From JAZKIX01 sp040384645 (GTDB taxonomy: Bacteria > Pseudomonadota > Gammaproteobacteria > Burkholderiales > Burkholderiaceae_D): a stretch of 40,759 bases of DNA. The DNA is taken from the NCBI GenBank assembly GCA_040384645.1, contig JAZKIX010000174.1, forward strand, positions 1 through 40,759, given 5' to 3'. Of the stretch, positions 1 through 7,317 are shown piece after piece (positions within the stretch are counted from its first letter, which is position 1; every line of letters starts with the position of its first letter). Under the pieces are notes generated by a model that ran no database searches, had not been told where the DNA came from, and saw only the letters and a list, made by a program, of their open reading frames with translations. A program made the position numbers and the translations under genes.

Positions 1-79
1 AGGGCCGTAGATGTGCTGACCACGAAATCGATTAGCTTGAAATTATCTTGAACAGTGCATTGGATGTATTAAATCATCA

Positions 80-155
80 AAATATACTGCCGGCAGTATT
101 ATTTTCCATGCAATTAAAACGTGCGGAGAGGCGGGTGTTTCGGCACATACCCCCC
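80..155 (-). repeat. Dispersed CCGCACG intergenic repeat, copy E
   Basis: Read on the minus strand it starts with GGGGGGTATGTGC, has CCGCACGTTTTA in the middle and ends with ATACTGCCGGCAGTAT followed by ATTTTG. The tail here is a perfect palindrome. It lies beyond the terminator of the peptidyl-prolyl isomerase gene and would be co-oriented with a minus-strand gene further left, if there is one. Five other copies are in this window. Confidence 0.85.
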
Positions 156-271
156 AAGAATAGCCTGATTCGTTGCCTAGGCGCTTAAGCCCCTGTGGGT
201 TGCGCAATGCCTCGGCGGCCCCGCACACCCTGCACATAATTTTTTAGCAGGGTTGAAAGTGCTGTAGCAAT

Positions 272-300
272 AAAAAAGGCGCTCATCAGAGCGCCTTTTT
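272..300. terminator. Bidirectional rho-independent terminator
   Basis: Seven-bp perfect stem GGCGCTC/GAGCGCC (278-284 and 289-295) with an ATCA loop, flanked by an A run on the left and a T run on the right, so it can act on both strands. It sits 16 nt past the stop codon of the minus-strand peptidyl-prolyl isomerase gene and should end the msrB-yciB-bolA-PPIase transcript. Confidence 0.9.
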
Positions 301-315
301 GCTTAACAAACCAAC

Positions 316-1092
316 TTATTGCACTTTTGCTTTCTTGCGCAATTCTTCCTGGAATGCTTGCAACTTTTCTTTTTGCAGCGCTTCATTAATCTTTGGTTTT
401 ACTTCGTCTAAGGTTGGCACTTTTGCAGCGCGTGTATCTTCCAGTTTAATGACGTGGAAGCCATATTGTGACTTGACCGGTGTTTCGGTAACTTCACCTT
501 TTTTCAACGCGACCATTGCATCGGCGAATGGCTTGACGAATGCGGTTGGAGCAGTCCAACCAAGATCGCCGCCTTCTGGTGCAGAACCGGTATCTTTGGA
601 CGTCTTGGCCAACTCTTCAAACTTGGCGCCGCCTTTCAGCTTGGTGATGATGGACTTCGCTTCGTCTTCAGTTTCAACCAGGATGTGGCGGGAATGATAT
701 TCCTTGTCGCCGCCGTCATTCTTATGTTTGTCGTATTCGGCTTGGATAGCGGCATCGCTAATCGGATTTTTTTTCAGGAAATCTGTTACCAAGGCACGCA
801 ACACGATTGATTGACGAGCGATGTCGATCTGCGCTTTGATATCGGGACGGGCTGCCACACCTTGCTTGTCCGCTTCTTGCATCAGGATTTCGCGGCTGAT
901 CAATTCTTCCTTGACCATTTCTCGCAATTGTGGGGTTTCTTGCTGACCTTGGGCGGTCATTTGTTTAACCATTGCATCGGCGCGTGAGGAAGGAATTGCC
1001 TTGCCATTCACAACTGCGAGATTTTGTGCAATAACAGGTAATGCAGCCAGTGCAAAAAGTGCTACCAATAAACGTGCAGGCTTAAATTTCAT
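316..1092 (-). CDS. Periplasmic parvulin-type peptidyl-prolyl cis-trans isomerase
   Basis: A 258-residue PpiC/SurA-family foldase, predicted to isomerise Xaa-Pro bonds in proteins folding in the periplasm. The N-terminus is a signal peptide: MKFKPAR, then a hydrophobic stretch to about residue 22 ending PVIAQ. A SurA-N-like helical region follows (about 25-120). The parvulin domain is at about 135-235, with HILVETEDEA, the GGDLGW loop and the YGFHVIKLED end that mark the fold. The start is supported by AGGA 7 nt upstream of the ATG. It is the last gene of a minus-strand cluster after bolA, 93 nt away, and is followed by a strong terminator. The 8-bp inverted repeat in the bolA gap could be a control site. 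The family is clear; the client proteins are unknown. Confidence 0.92.
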   Translation of the reverse strand: MKFKPARLLVALFALAALPVIAQNLAVVNGKAIPSSRADAMVKQMTAQGQQETPQLREMVKEELISREILMQEADKQGVAARPDIKAQIDIARQSIVLRALVTDFLKKNPISDAAIQAEYDKHKNDGGDKEYHSRHILVETEDEAKSIITKLKGGAKFEELAKTSKDTGSAPEGGDLGWTAPTAFVKPFADAMVALKKGEVTETPVKSQYGFHVIKLEDTRAAKVPTLDEVKPKINEALQKEKLQAFQEELRKKAKVQ

Positions 1093-1139
1093 ATTGAATT
1101 CCTGAAAGAGGAGATTTTAAAAAATGTGAATTAAAAATA

Positions 1140-1164
1140 GCATTAATTTTGACTCTATTAATGC
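1140..1164. promoter_or_regulatory. 8-bp inverted repeat upstream of PPIase gene
   Basis: GCATTAAT (1140-1147) and ATTAATGC (1157-1164) form a perfect inverted repeat with a 9-nt spacer between bolA and the PPIase start. It is AT-rich and lacks a T run, so it looks more like an operator than a terminator. No regulator can be named. Confidence 0.3.
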
Positions 1165-1185
1165 GTTAGAACAAAGGTCGTTTGT

Positions 1186-1461
1186 CTAGTCAGAAATCTC
1201 AGACGGTGCCAATGCGACGATGGCAATCGCATGAATTTCCGAGTGCATCATATCGCGCACGGAATCATACACCAGACGATGCCGTGCGACGAGGTTTAGC
1301 CCCTCAAAACGGGCTGAAACCAGGCGCAGATTATAGTGTCCGCCACCCGACGCAGCCCCCGCGTGTCCTTTGTGGCTGGCTGAATCGTCGTCTAATTGAC
1401 ATTGCAATGGAGATAAAGTTTCAATCAGTCTGGCGCGGATTTTTTCGAGACGCGCCGTCAT
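1186..1461 (-). CDS. BolA family protein
   Basis: A 91-residue BolA/IbaG-type protein. The family adopts a small KH-like fold and works with monothiol glutaredoxins in iron-sulfur and iron homeostasis, or as a regulator. Visible family features are the N-terminal helix (RLEKIRARL), the central HYNLRLVSARFEG strand-helix unit, and the LVARHRLVYDSVRDMM block with the conserved RH and a C-terminal EIHAIAI strand. Its start codon overlaps the yciB stop codon by 4 nt (ATGA), so the two are translationally coupled. The order msrB-yciB-bolA-PPIase is common in Burkholderiales. The family is secure; whether it is the BolA or IbaG subgroup is not. Confidence 0.9.
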   Translation of the reverse strand: MTARLEKIRARLIETLSPLQCQLDDDSASHKGHAGAASGGGHYNLRLVSARFEGLNLVARHRLVYDSVRDMMHSEIHAIAIVALAPSEISD

Positions 1462-2108
1462 GAGGTTTCCTTCTCGGCCTTGTCCTCAGTCTCTTGCGTA
1501 TATTTCGATAAATACATGGCTTGCGCGATGGCGAAAACAAACATTAATCCGAAGCCGCCAAACACTTTGAAGTTGACCCAATCACCACGTGAAAAATGAC
1601 CCGAAAATGCAACATATAGATTAAGCAAACCCATCGTGGCGAAAAAAGCGCTCCACGATAAACCGACACGTTGCCAGATCGCATCAGGCAGCGTCATGGC
1701 TTCCCCCATCATCGAGCGGATCAGGTTTTTATGCAGGAAGGTCTGGCTGATAAAAATCCCAAGCGCAAAGCACCAGTACAGCACGGTCGGCTTCCATTTG
1801 ATGAAGCTGTCATTGTGAAAGTAGATCGTGGCGCTACCGAACACGCCGATGATCGCCAGTGATAGCCAGATCGGCGCATGGATTTTTTTACGGCGAATGA
1901 GCAAGTAAGCGATTTGCCCCACTGAGACAATAATCATGATGATGGTCGCCAGCATGATCGGCGCCTGATCGGCCGTCACCGTACCGCCCGACACCAGGCC
2001 GCCGGCATACTGTGCGATCAATGCTTGCGCCGTGTCGGCGTGGCCCTCACCCCATTTAAAGATGCCGAAAAAAAGAATGACAGGGAAAAAATCGAACAGG
2101 AATTTCAT
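1458..2108 (-). CDS. yciB: YciB/IspZ family inner-membrane septation protein
   Basis: A 216-residue multi-pass membrane protein of the septation protein A family, linked in enterobacteria to envelope synthesis and cell division. The opening FLFDFFPVILFFGIFK is the characteristic N-terminus. Further hydrophobic segments are at about 50-70, 80-97, 108-125, 150-170 and 178-200. The conserved KPTVLYWCFAL and FLHKNLIRSMMG blocks are present. The C-terminus is charged (TEDKAEKE). The gene starts 14 nt downstream of msrB and overlaps bolA by 4 nt, so the three are almost certainly cotranscribed. The length is slightly above the enterobacterial protein because of an insertion near residues 25-50. Confidence 0.93.
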   Translation of the reverse strand: MKFLFDFFPVILFFGIFKWGEGHADTAQALIAQYAGGLVSGGTVTADQAPIMLATIIMIIVSVGQIAYLLIRRKKIHAPIWLSLAIIGVFGSATIYFHNDSFIKWKPTVLYWCFALGIFISQTFLHKNLIRSMMGEAMTLPDAIWQRVGLSWSAFFATMGLLNLYVAFSGHFSRGDWVNFKVFGGFGLMFVFAIAQAMYLSKYTQETEDKAEKETS

Positions 2109-2122
2109 TATTTAAAAGACTT

Positions 2123-2536
2123 TCACTTCGGGGTGGAGGGGAGCGGGTCGAAACGCAAGGAGGCCGAGTTGATGCAATAACGCAGTCCGGTTGGCGGCGG
2201 GCCGTCTGGGAATACATGGCCGAGGTGGGCGTCGCATACATTGCAGACAATTTCGGTGCGAGTCATGCCATGCGTGCGATCGACGATTTCGCGCACATGA
2301 TCTGGATTAAGGGCCTTGAAGTAGCTCGGCCAGCCGCAGCCAGAGTCGAATTTGGCATCCGATGCAAACAGCGGCGTGTTGCAGCAGACGCAGGTATAAA
2401 TGCCATCTTCATGATGATCCCAAAACTTGCCGGTGAAGGCGCGTTCGGTGGCGGCATGGCGGGTCACCTGATATTCCATCGGGTCGAGTTGGGCGCGCCA
2501 TTCGGCATCGCTTTTACTGATTTTTTCGCTGGCCAT
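2123..2536 (-). CDS. msrB: Peptide methionine (R)-S-oxide reductase MsrB
   Basis: A 137-residue cytosolic repair enzyme that reduces methionine R-sulfoxide in oxidised proteins, with thioredoxin as reductant. The zinc-binding pairs are Cys49/Cys52 and Cys98/Cys101, and the catalytic cysteine is Cys121 in RYCINSASLRF. The FDSGCGWPSY and HLGHVFPDGP blocks are typical. I chose the ATG at 2536, giving MASEKISKSD, because AGGA lies 7 nt upstream and the family N-terminus begins there; the frame stays open to 2608. Its ribosome-binding site lies inside the terminal inverted repeat of the 2541-2777 element. It is first in the cluster with yciB and bolA. The next gene upstream, selO, also belongs to redox protection. 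Confidence 0.95.
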   Translation of the reverse strand: MASEKISKSDAEWRAQLDPMEYQVTRHAATERAFTGKFWDHHEDGIYTCVCCNTPLFASDAKFDSGCGWPSYFKALNPDHVREIVDRTHGMTRTEIVCNVCDAHLGHVFPDGPPPTGLRYCINSASLRFDPLPSTPK

Positions 2537-2540
2537 GTTT

Positions 2541-2777
2541 ATCCTAGAAACGGTGTTGACCGCTTCTCTCCATAAATAAGCTCCTGTTGTTACAGGATTG
2601 ATTGACATTCAATGCTGTCACCTGATGGGTGACAACGCTACGGGCACGATTGCACATTTTTTTGCTTCCCCAGCGGTGTTGCTCCTCGTCGCAGAATGCA
2701 GTCTGCTTCGTCGTCGCGCCTTGCCGGGAAAGCAAAAAAATGCACACTCATGCCCGTCCAACTACCGTTTCTAGGAT
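2541..2777. repeat. 237-bp unit with nested inverted repeats between msrB and selO
   Basis: The ends are a perfect 14-bp inverted repeat, ATCCTAGAAACGGT at 2541-2554 and its complement at 2764-2777, with partial similarity continuing inward (GTTGAC against GTTGGAC). Inside are a second, imperfect inverted repeat of about 30 bp (arms near 2641-2671 and 2727-2757, each with seven consecutive T or A) and a small hairpin TGTCACC/GGTGACA (2616-2634). It contains no gene. It resembles a miniature inverted-repeat element or an unusual compound terminator between two minus-strand genes; no target duplication is evident. Confidence 0.55.
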
Positions 2778-2787
2778 TGTCGTTCTT

Positions 2788-4269
2788 TCAAGAGGAACAA
2801 CTAACTTCGAGATGGCTGGCCCAATCGGGCGGCAAGGCGGCATAGTGCGCAAATTCCGGCTGCTCGTCAAATGGCTTTTCCAGAACGGCGAGTAATTGGC
2901 GCACTTCTGAAAAGTCTTTATTTTGCGCTTTTTCAATGGCGACCTGCGCCAGGTAATTGCGCAGCACGTATTTGGGGTTGCAAGCGTTCATTGCAAGTCT
3001 GCGGCTGGTGTCGTCGCTGTTTTCTTGCTGCAGGCGCAAGCGGTATTGCAGCGCCCAGGCGTCGAAAGCGGCACGGTCAAGGAACATATCGCGCAATAGC
3101 AGATTGGCGCTTGAATTTGCGCTCGCATCAGCAATTTGAAAATCGCCCAGACGCCGGAAAAACTGGGTGAAATCGACATGGTTGGCTTGCATCAAGGCGA
3201 ACAGCGCATCGAACAGGCTTTGATCGCTATCGATATGGGTTTGCAAGCCCAATTTGGCGTGCAATAGCGCATCGAATTTACTTTCATACTCGCTTTGATA
3301 GATGGCTAGCGCCGCTTGGGTTGATTCGATATCGCCGATCAGCGGAAGTAAAGTTTGCGCCAGTGCATAACAATTCCACTGACCGATTTGCGGCTGCATG
3401 GCGTAGGTGTAGCGGCCCTGTTGGTCGCTGTGATTGCAAATATGTTGCGCGTCAAAGGCTTCCATGAAACCGAACGGTCCATAGTCGAGAGTCAAGCCGA
3501 GGATCGACATATTGTCCGTATTCAAGACGCCATGCATGAATCCAACTGCCTGCCAATGCGCGACCAGATGCGCAGTGCGGCGTGTGACTTCGCTCAGTAG
3601 CGCTTGATAAGGATTGTCAGCTTCGCGCAGGCTTGGATACGACTGGTCGATGACGTAATCGGCGAGTATTTTCAGCTCGGCCATTTTGTCGCTGTAGTAC
3701 CAATGTTCAAACGAGCCGAAACGTACAAAGCTGGGTGCGACCCGCGTCACGACAGCACTGGTTTCGGGTGTTTCGCGCATGATGCGCATGTCCGAGCCGA
3801 TCACGCATAACGCGCGCGACGTGGGGATGCCAAGGCCGGCCATCGCTTCCGAACATAAAAATTCGCGGATTGATGAGCGCAATACGGCGCGGCCATCGCC
3901 CATGCGCGAATAGGGCGTCTTGCCGGCACCTTTCAGTTGCAGTTCCAAGGTAGCCGATGTACCGGACTCAGTATTGGCCTGCGCCGCCGTTTCACCCAGC
4001 AAAATGGCGCGTCCATCGCCTAATTGACCCGCCCAAACCCCAAATTGATGGCCGGAATACACCGCCGCCAGTGGTGTCGAACCGGGCGCCAGCGCATTGC
4101 CACAAAAAATATCGATCACATCGGCGCGCGTGAAGTCGTCCAAGCTCATGCCGATTGACGCCGCCGTGCTGGCGCTAGCCGCTACCAGATAGGGCGCGGG
4201 CAAGGGCGTAGGCATCAATTGGGTAAAAAAAGATGGCGGCAAGCTGGTAAAAGTGTTGCTGATTTTCAT
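2788..4269 (-). CDS. selO: SelO (YdiU) family protein adenylyltransferase
   Basis: A 493-residue pseudokinase-fold enzyme that transfers AMP from ATP to hydroxyl side chains of target proteins; the family is implicated in redox homeostasis. Visible residues are Lys113 in LQLKGAGKTPYSR, the GDGRA glycine-rich segments (85-88 and 125-128), Asp252-Asn253 in NTDNMS, and the metal-binding Asp262 in LDYGPF. The protein ends in SCSS, with a cysteine where vertebrate SelO carries selenocysteine. I chose the ATG at 4269 (MKISNTFTSLPP) because homologues begin near there; the frame is open to 4368, but that extension runs through a dispersed repeat (4333-4409). The gene is alone on its strand between two long non-coding gaps. 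Confidence 0.93.
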   Translation of the reverse strand: MKISNTFTSLPPSFFTQLMPTPLPAPYLVAASASTAASIGMSLDDFTRADVIDIFCGNALAPGSTPLAAVYSGHQFGVWAGQLGDGRAILLGETAAQANTESGTSATLELQLKGAGKTPYSRMGDGRAVLRSSIREFLCSEAMAGLGIPTSRALCVIGSDMRIMRETPETSAVVTRVAPSFVRFGSFEHWYYSDKMAELKILADYVIDQSYPSLREADNPYQALLSEVTRRTAHLVAHWQAVGFMHGVLNTDNMSILGLTLDYGPFGFMEAFDAQHICNHSDQQGRYTYAMQPQIGQWNCYALAQTLLPLIGDIESTQAALAIYQSEYESKFDALLHAKLGLQTHIDSDQSLFDALFALMQANHVDFTQFFRRLGDFQIADASANSSANLLLRDMFLDRAAFDAWALQYRLRLQQENSDDTSRRLAMNACNPKYVLRNYLAQVAIEKAQNKDFSEVRQLLAVLEKPFDEQPEFAHYAALPPDWASHLEVSCSS

Positions 4270-4636
4270 GGATAAATGGCTGGTGTTGCGGTGGATGGGC
4301 TGGTCAGAGGGCGAATTTGTCGATAAATCAATGAATATATACTGGGGTATGTATTTTAATTGAGGCAATGAAGTCGTGCGGATTATCGGGTAAAAGCGCC
4401 TATACTCCCTATTTCCATCAATTAAAAGTTATTTTCGAGTCCTAAATATTCAATCTGGCCTCAATTCGACTGCAATTCATTCCAAACAATCCGGCATTTT
4501 GGACGCATTCATGATTTGTCGCATGCAAGCGCGTATTTATCATCGGCGTTTCATCGACGCCGCGTGCACGCAGTTTAGTTATAGCTGGTCTTGCCGCCGG
4601 ATTGGCATTGATTGATTGCCGGCACGGCTAAAATCG
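4270..4636. other. Intergenic region upstream of selO
   Basis: This 367-bp gap separates the FAD oxidase gene end from the selO start. It contains one copy of the dispersed repeat (4333-4409). The remaining sequence shows no plausible gene; short hairpins are possible around 4535-4620, but none has a T run. The selO promoter must lie here, but I cannot place it confidently. Confidence 0.5.
4333..4409 (-). repeat. Dispersed CCGCACG intergenic repeat, copy F
   Basis: On the minus strand it reads GGGAGTATAGGCGC at the head, CCGCACG in the core and ATACATACCCCAGTAT plus ATATTC at the tail. It is co-oriented with selO, with the tail 63 nt before the selO start codon. ATTGAT occurs just outside both ends, which may be chance. 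Confidence 0.82.
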
Positions 4637-6067
4637 CTAAAGCACTTTGCCAGGATTCATCAAATTCTGCGGGTCAATGGCGTGTTTAATGGCTTGCATC
4701 AAGCGCATTTCAACCGCAGATTTATAGACGGGAAGCTGTTCGCGCTTCAAGGCGCCAATACCATGTTCGGCCGAAATAGAGCCACCGAATTGATGCACGC
4801 TGTCATAGACAATGCGGTTGATGGCATCTTGCTGCAAGATAAATTCTTCAGCGTCAATCCCGATCGGCGCGGCGACGTTGTAATGCAGATTGCCATCGCC
4901 CAAATGCCCAAAAGTGACCATCCTGCAAGCGGGGAAATGCTGTTGCAACAGCAGGTCGGTATGCTCGATAAAGTTGGCAATACCAGAAATAGGCACAGAA
5001 ATGTCGTGCTTGATATTCTTACCTTCTGCCGCTTGCGCCAGTGGAATGCATTCGCGGATTTGCCAGAGCTTTTTCGATTGCGCCAGCGAAGTCGCGATCA
5101 CAGCGTCGTTGATGATGCCGGCTTCCAACGCGTCGGTAAATAAGCGCTCCAGCATGTCTTTGGCATGTTGCTCCGATTCGTTATCGGACAGTTCCAGTAA
5201 CACGCTTTGACGGTAAGTCGGCGTAAATGGTGCTTTCAAGTCGGGGTGGTATTTGGCAACCAGTTGCAAACATAAGCCCGACATTAATTCAAAACCGGTC
5301 AGCGCCGCGCCGCAATACTCTTGCGCTAGCGATAACAGGCGCAGGGCTTGCTGTGGTGTGTGCAGTGCCGCCAGTGCGGTGAGCTGGGTTTTGGGCTGCG
5401 GAAATAATTTTAAAGTGGCGGCGGTAATGATGCCGAGCGTGCCTTCCGCGCCGATGAAAAGGTCGCGCAAATCGTAGCCGGTATTGTCCTTGCGTAAGCC
5501 ACGCAGGCTGCTCCAGATGTCGCCTTGCGGGGTTACCACTTCGAGCCCCAGACAGAGGTCGCGCGTGTTGCCGTACCGCAGTACCGCCGTGCCGCCGGCA
5601 TTGGTCGACAAATTGCCGCCGATGGTGCAACTGCCTTCCGCTGCCAGCGATAGCGGGAACAGGCGGTTGGCGCCATGGGCCGCATCCTGCAGCGTGGATA
5701 AGATGCAACCGGCATCGGCCGTGAGCGTATTGTTGAGCGGATCGATAGCGCGAATCTGGCGCATGCGGCGCAGCGACAGCACGATCGCGCGGCCGCTGGC
5801 GTCCGGCACGCCGCCCAGCACCAGTCCAGTATTGCCACCCTGCGGCACGATGGGAATCTGATACGTGTTGCACAGACGGACAATCGCCGCGACTTCGTCC
5901 GTGCTGCCGGGCTGGATCACGGCCAGCGCATTGCCGGTAAAACGGCCGCGCCAGTCAGTCAAGAAACTGGCCATATCGGCCTTTGCCGTCAACACATGCA
6001 CAGCCCCGATCACGCCACGACACTGGGTGAGGAATTGCTCTGGAGTCTGGTTGGGACTGGCGTTCAT
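4637..6067 (-). CDS. FAD-binding D-2-hydroxyacid dehydrogenase/oxidase (GlcD/D2HGDH-like)
   Basis: A 476-residue flavoprotein of the FAD-linked oxidase family that includes D-lactate, D-2-hydroxyglutarate and glycolate dehydrogenases. The PCMH-type FAD domain is at about 40-215: PIVPQGGNTGLVLGG, SLAAEGSCTIGGNLSTNAGG, KDNTGYDLRDLFIGAEGTLGII. The C-terminal cap carries the metal-site motif FGHLGDGNLHYN (about residue 383) and ends with EHGIGALKRE and IDPQNLMNPGKVL. The electron acceptor and exact substrate cannot be read from the sequence. It starts 48 nt after the DUF2069 gene and is probably cotranscribed with wrbA and DUF2069. There are no iron-sulfur motifs, so it is not the GlcF-type partner. 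Confidence 0.88.
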   Translation of the reverse strand: MNASPNQTPEQFLTQCRGVIGAVHVLTAKADMASFLTDWRGRFTGNALAVIQPGSTDEVAAIVRLCNTYQIPIVPQGGNTGLVLGGVPDASGRAIVLSLRRMRQIRAIDPLNNTLTADAGCILSTLQDAAHGANRLFPLSLAAEGSCTIGGNLSTNAGGTAVLRYGNTRDLCLGLEVVTPQGDIWSSLRGLRKDNTGYDLRDLFIGAEGTLGIITAATLKLFPQPKTQLTALAALHTPQQALRLLSLAQEYCGAALTGFELMSGLCLQLVAKYHPDLKAPFTPTYRQSVLLELSDNESEQHAKDMLERLFTDALEAGIINDAVIATSLAQSKKLWQIRECIPLAQAAEGKNIKHDISVPISGIANFIEHTDLLLQQHFPACRMVTFGHLGDGNLHYNVAAPIGIDAEEFILQQDAINRIVYDSVHQFGGSISAEHGIGALKREQLPVYKSAVEMRLMQAIKHAIDPQNLMNPGKVL

Positions 6068-6115
6068 TTTTGCGGATTGTTGCGTGGCGATTTTGCGTGG
6101 TCTTAGATATGATTT

Positions 6116-6514
6116 TTAACTGCGCTTTAGCGCATCTTGCGCTTGCTTTTTAGCGACTTTGGCAGCTTGTTTGAAGGGACGCAGATAGCTCAGCGCGCAC
6201 CAGAAATACAGACAGCTCAAAGCGACTTCGGTCCATGCCAGTGACGCCGACAAAGGATTGACGTCGCTTGCACCACGCACAATGCCTTCGGTGAAATACA
6301 ACAAGATGAACATCGACGACCATTGCAGCGTATAAATATCGCGCTTTAAAATGCCGCGCAAGGGGAATAGCAAAGGTAGCGCTTTTAACGCCATCCAGGA
6401 GCCGCCTGGACGCAAGGGCGCCAACACCAGTTCCCATGCCAGACAAAGACAAATCAAGCCGAGCAAGCTGCCGACACTGCCGAAGTAAAAAATGTTTTGG
6501 CGGGAAGTATTCAT
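6116..6514 (-). CDS. DUF2069 family membrane protein
   Basis: A 132-residue integral membrane protein with four hydrophobic segments (about 9-30, 40-58, 62-82 and 88-110) and a basic C-terminal tail rich in Lys and Gln. It matches the small DUF2069 family found in beta- and gammaproteobacteria, which has no established function. It overlaps wrbA by 4 nt, so its translation is coupled to that gene. A wrbA-like quinone reductase beside DUF2069 is a recurrent pairing in betaproteobacteria, as far as I recall, which hints at a shared but unknown role at the membrane. Confidence 0.82.
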   Translation of the reverse strand: MNTSRQNIFYFGSVGSLLGLICLCLAWELVLAPLRPGGSWMALKALPLLFPLRGILKRDIYTLQWSSMFILLYFTEGIVRGASDVNPLSASLAWTEVALSCLYFWCALSYLRPFKQAAKVAKKQAQDALKRS

Positions 6515-7131
6515 TGCGCGTTTGAGTCCCTGCGCAATTTGATGGTGGTTTCAGCCAGTCTTTTTCCTAGTGCAATGGCAAGGGTTTTTTCATCCGCGGA
6601 TATGCTTTCGGCACCGTCGACGCCTGACCAATGGCTTGCGCCGTAAGGGCTGCCACCGCTAGCGGTGGTCATCAGTTCTGGATGGGCGTAAGGCAGTCCG
6701 AGCAAGATCATGCCGTGGTGCAGCAGCGGCAACATCATTGATAACAGAGTTGATTCCTGGCCGCCATGCAAGCTGCCGGTGGAGGTAAATACGCAAGCCG
6801 GCTTACCTGTCAACGAGCCGGACAACCAGTCTGAAGCGGTGCCGTCAATAAAATATTTCAAAGCCGATGCCATATTGCCGAAGCGGGTCGGCGAACCGAG
6901 TGCCAAGCCATCGCATGCTTGCAGATCGCTCAATTCGACATATGGCGCACCCGCCGCCGGAACGTCTGGCTCAGTCGCTTGCGTCACGGTGGAAATAGCG
7001 GGCACGGTGCGCAGCCTGGCGTCGCAGCCGGGCACGCTTTCAATGCCTTGCGCAATCAGTTGCGCCAACTGCCTGGTGGCGCCATTACGCGAGTAGTACA
7101 GGACGAGAATAGTAAAGTTGGATTGGTTCAT
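6511..7131 (-). CDS. wrbA: WrbA-type NAD(P)H:quinone oxidoreductase (flavodoxin fold)
   Basis: A 206-residue FMN flavoprotein expected to reduce quinones by two electrons and so avoid semiquinone radicals. The flavodoxin FMN loop is LVLYYSRNGATRQLA (residues 10-24). The second FMN contact is GSPTRFGNMASALKYF, and the WrbA-specific STGSLHGGQESTLL and GGSPYGASHWSG segments follow. It is close to the usual WrbA length of about 200. The start must be the ATG at 7131, since the first beta strand begins nine codons later. That ATG has no Shine-Dalgarno sequence, and a good -10 box ends 7 nt before it, suggesting a leaderless mRNA. DUF2069 and the FAD oxidase follow on the same strand. Confidence 0.9.
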   Translation of the reverse strand: MNQSNFTILVLYYSRNGATRQLAQLIAQGIESVPGCDARLRTVPAISTVTQATEPDVPAAGAPYVELSDLQACDGLALGSPTRFGNMASALKYFIDGTASDWLSGSLTGKPACVFTSTGSLHGGQESTLLSMMLPLLHHGMILLGLPYAHPELMTTASGGSPYGASHWSGVDGAESISADEKTLAIALGKRLAETTIKLRRDSNAQ

Positions 7132-7166
7132 GCGCGGTATTATAGGGCGCTTTGTCGATACCTCAA
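7132..7166 (-). promoter_or_regulatory. Predicted sigma-70 promoter for wrbA, leaderless transcript
   Basis: On the minus strand TTGAGG (7161-7166) and a perfect TATAAT (7139-7144) are separated by 16 nt. Seven bases, ACCGCGC, lie between the -10 box and the wrbA ATG, so initiation at the usual distance would fall on or next to the A of the start codon. Confidence 0.65.
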
Positions 7167-7317
7167 ATGCGCGCCGGGCATCGCCGCTTTGAAATCGGGA
7201 CTTGCGCCAGCGGTGTCAAAGCCGCCTATTTTGCGCCTTGTCAGGCACTGGCCGCGGATTTCCCCACGCTGATTTTTATTTCCTTGTCACTTCCATTTTT
7301 TTCACATTTCAAACTGC

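Larger units (their letters stand above)
1..315. other. Intergenic region at left edge
   Basis: This stretch contains no convincing gene. It holds one copy of the dispersed CCGCACG repeat (80-155), a short CCCTGC/GCAGGG inverted repeat (about 227-251) and the terminator of the peptidyl-prolyl isomerase gene (272-300). A 64-codon open frame on the minus strand (43-237) runs straight through the repeat and looks like chance. The next gene to the left lies outside the window. Confidence 0.6.

Noticed and set aside
43..237. 64-codon open frame on the minus strand at the left edge
   Set aside because: It runs through a dispersed repeat copy, has no ribosome-binding site and resembles no protein family I know.
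299..697. 132-codon open frame on the plus strand
   Set aside because: It is antisense to the clearly conserved peptidyl-prolyl isomerase gene, with an implausible composition.
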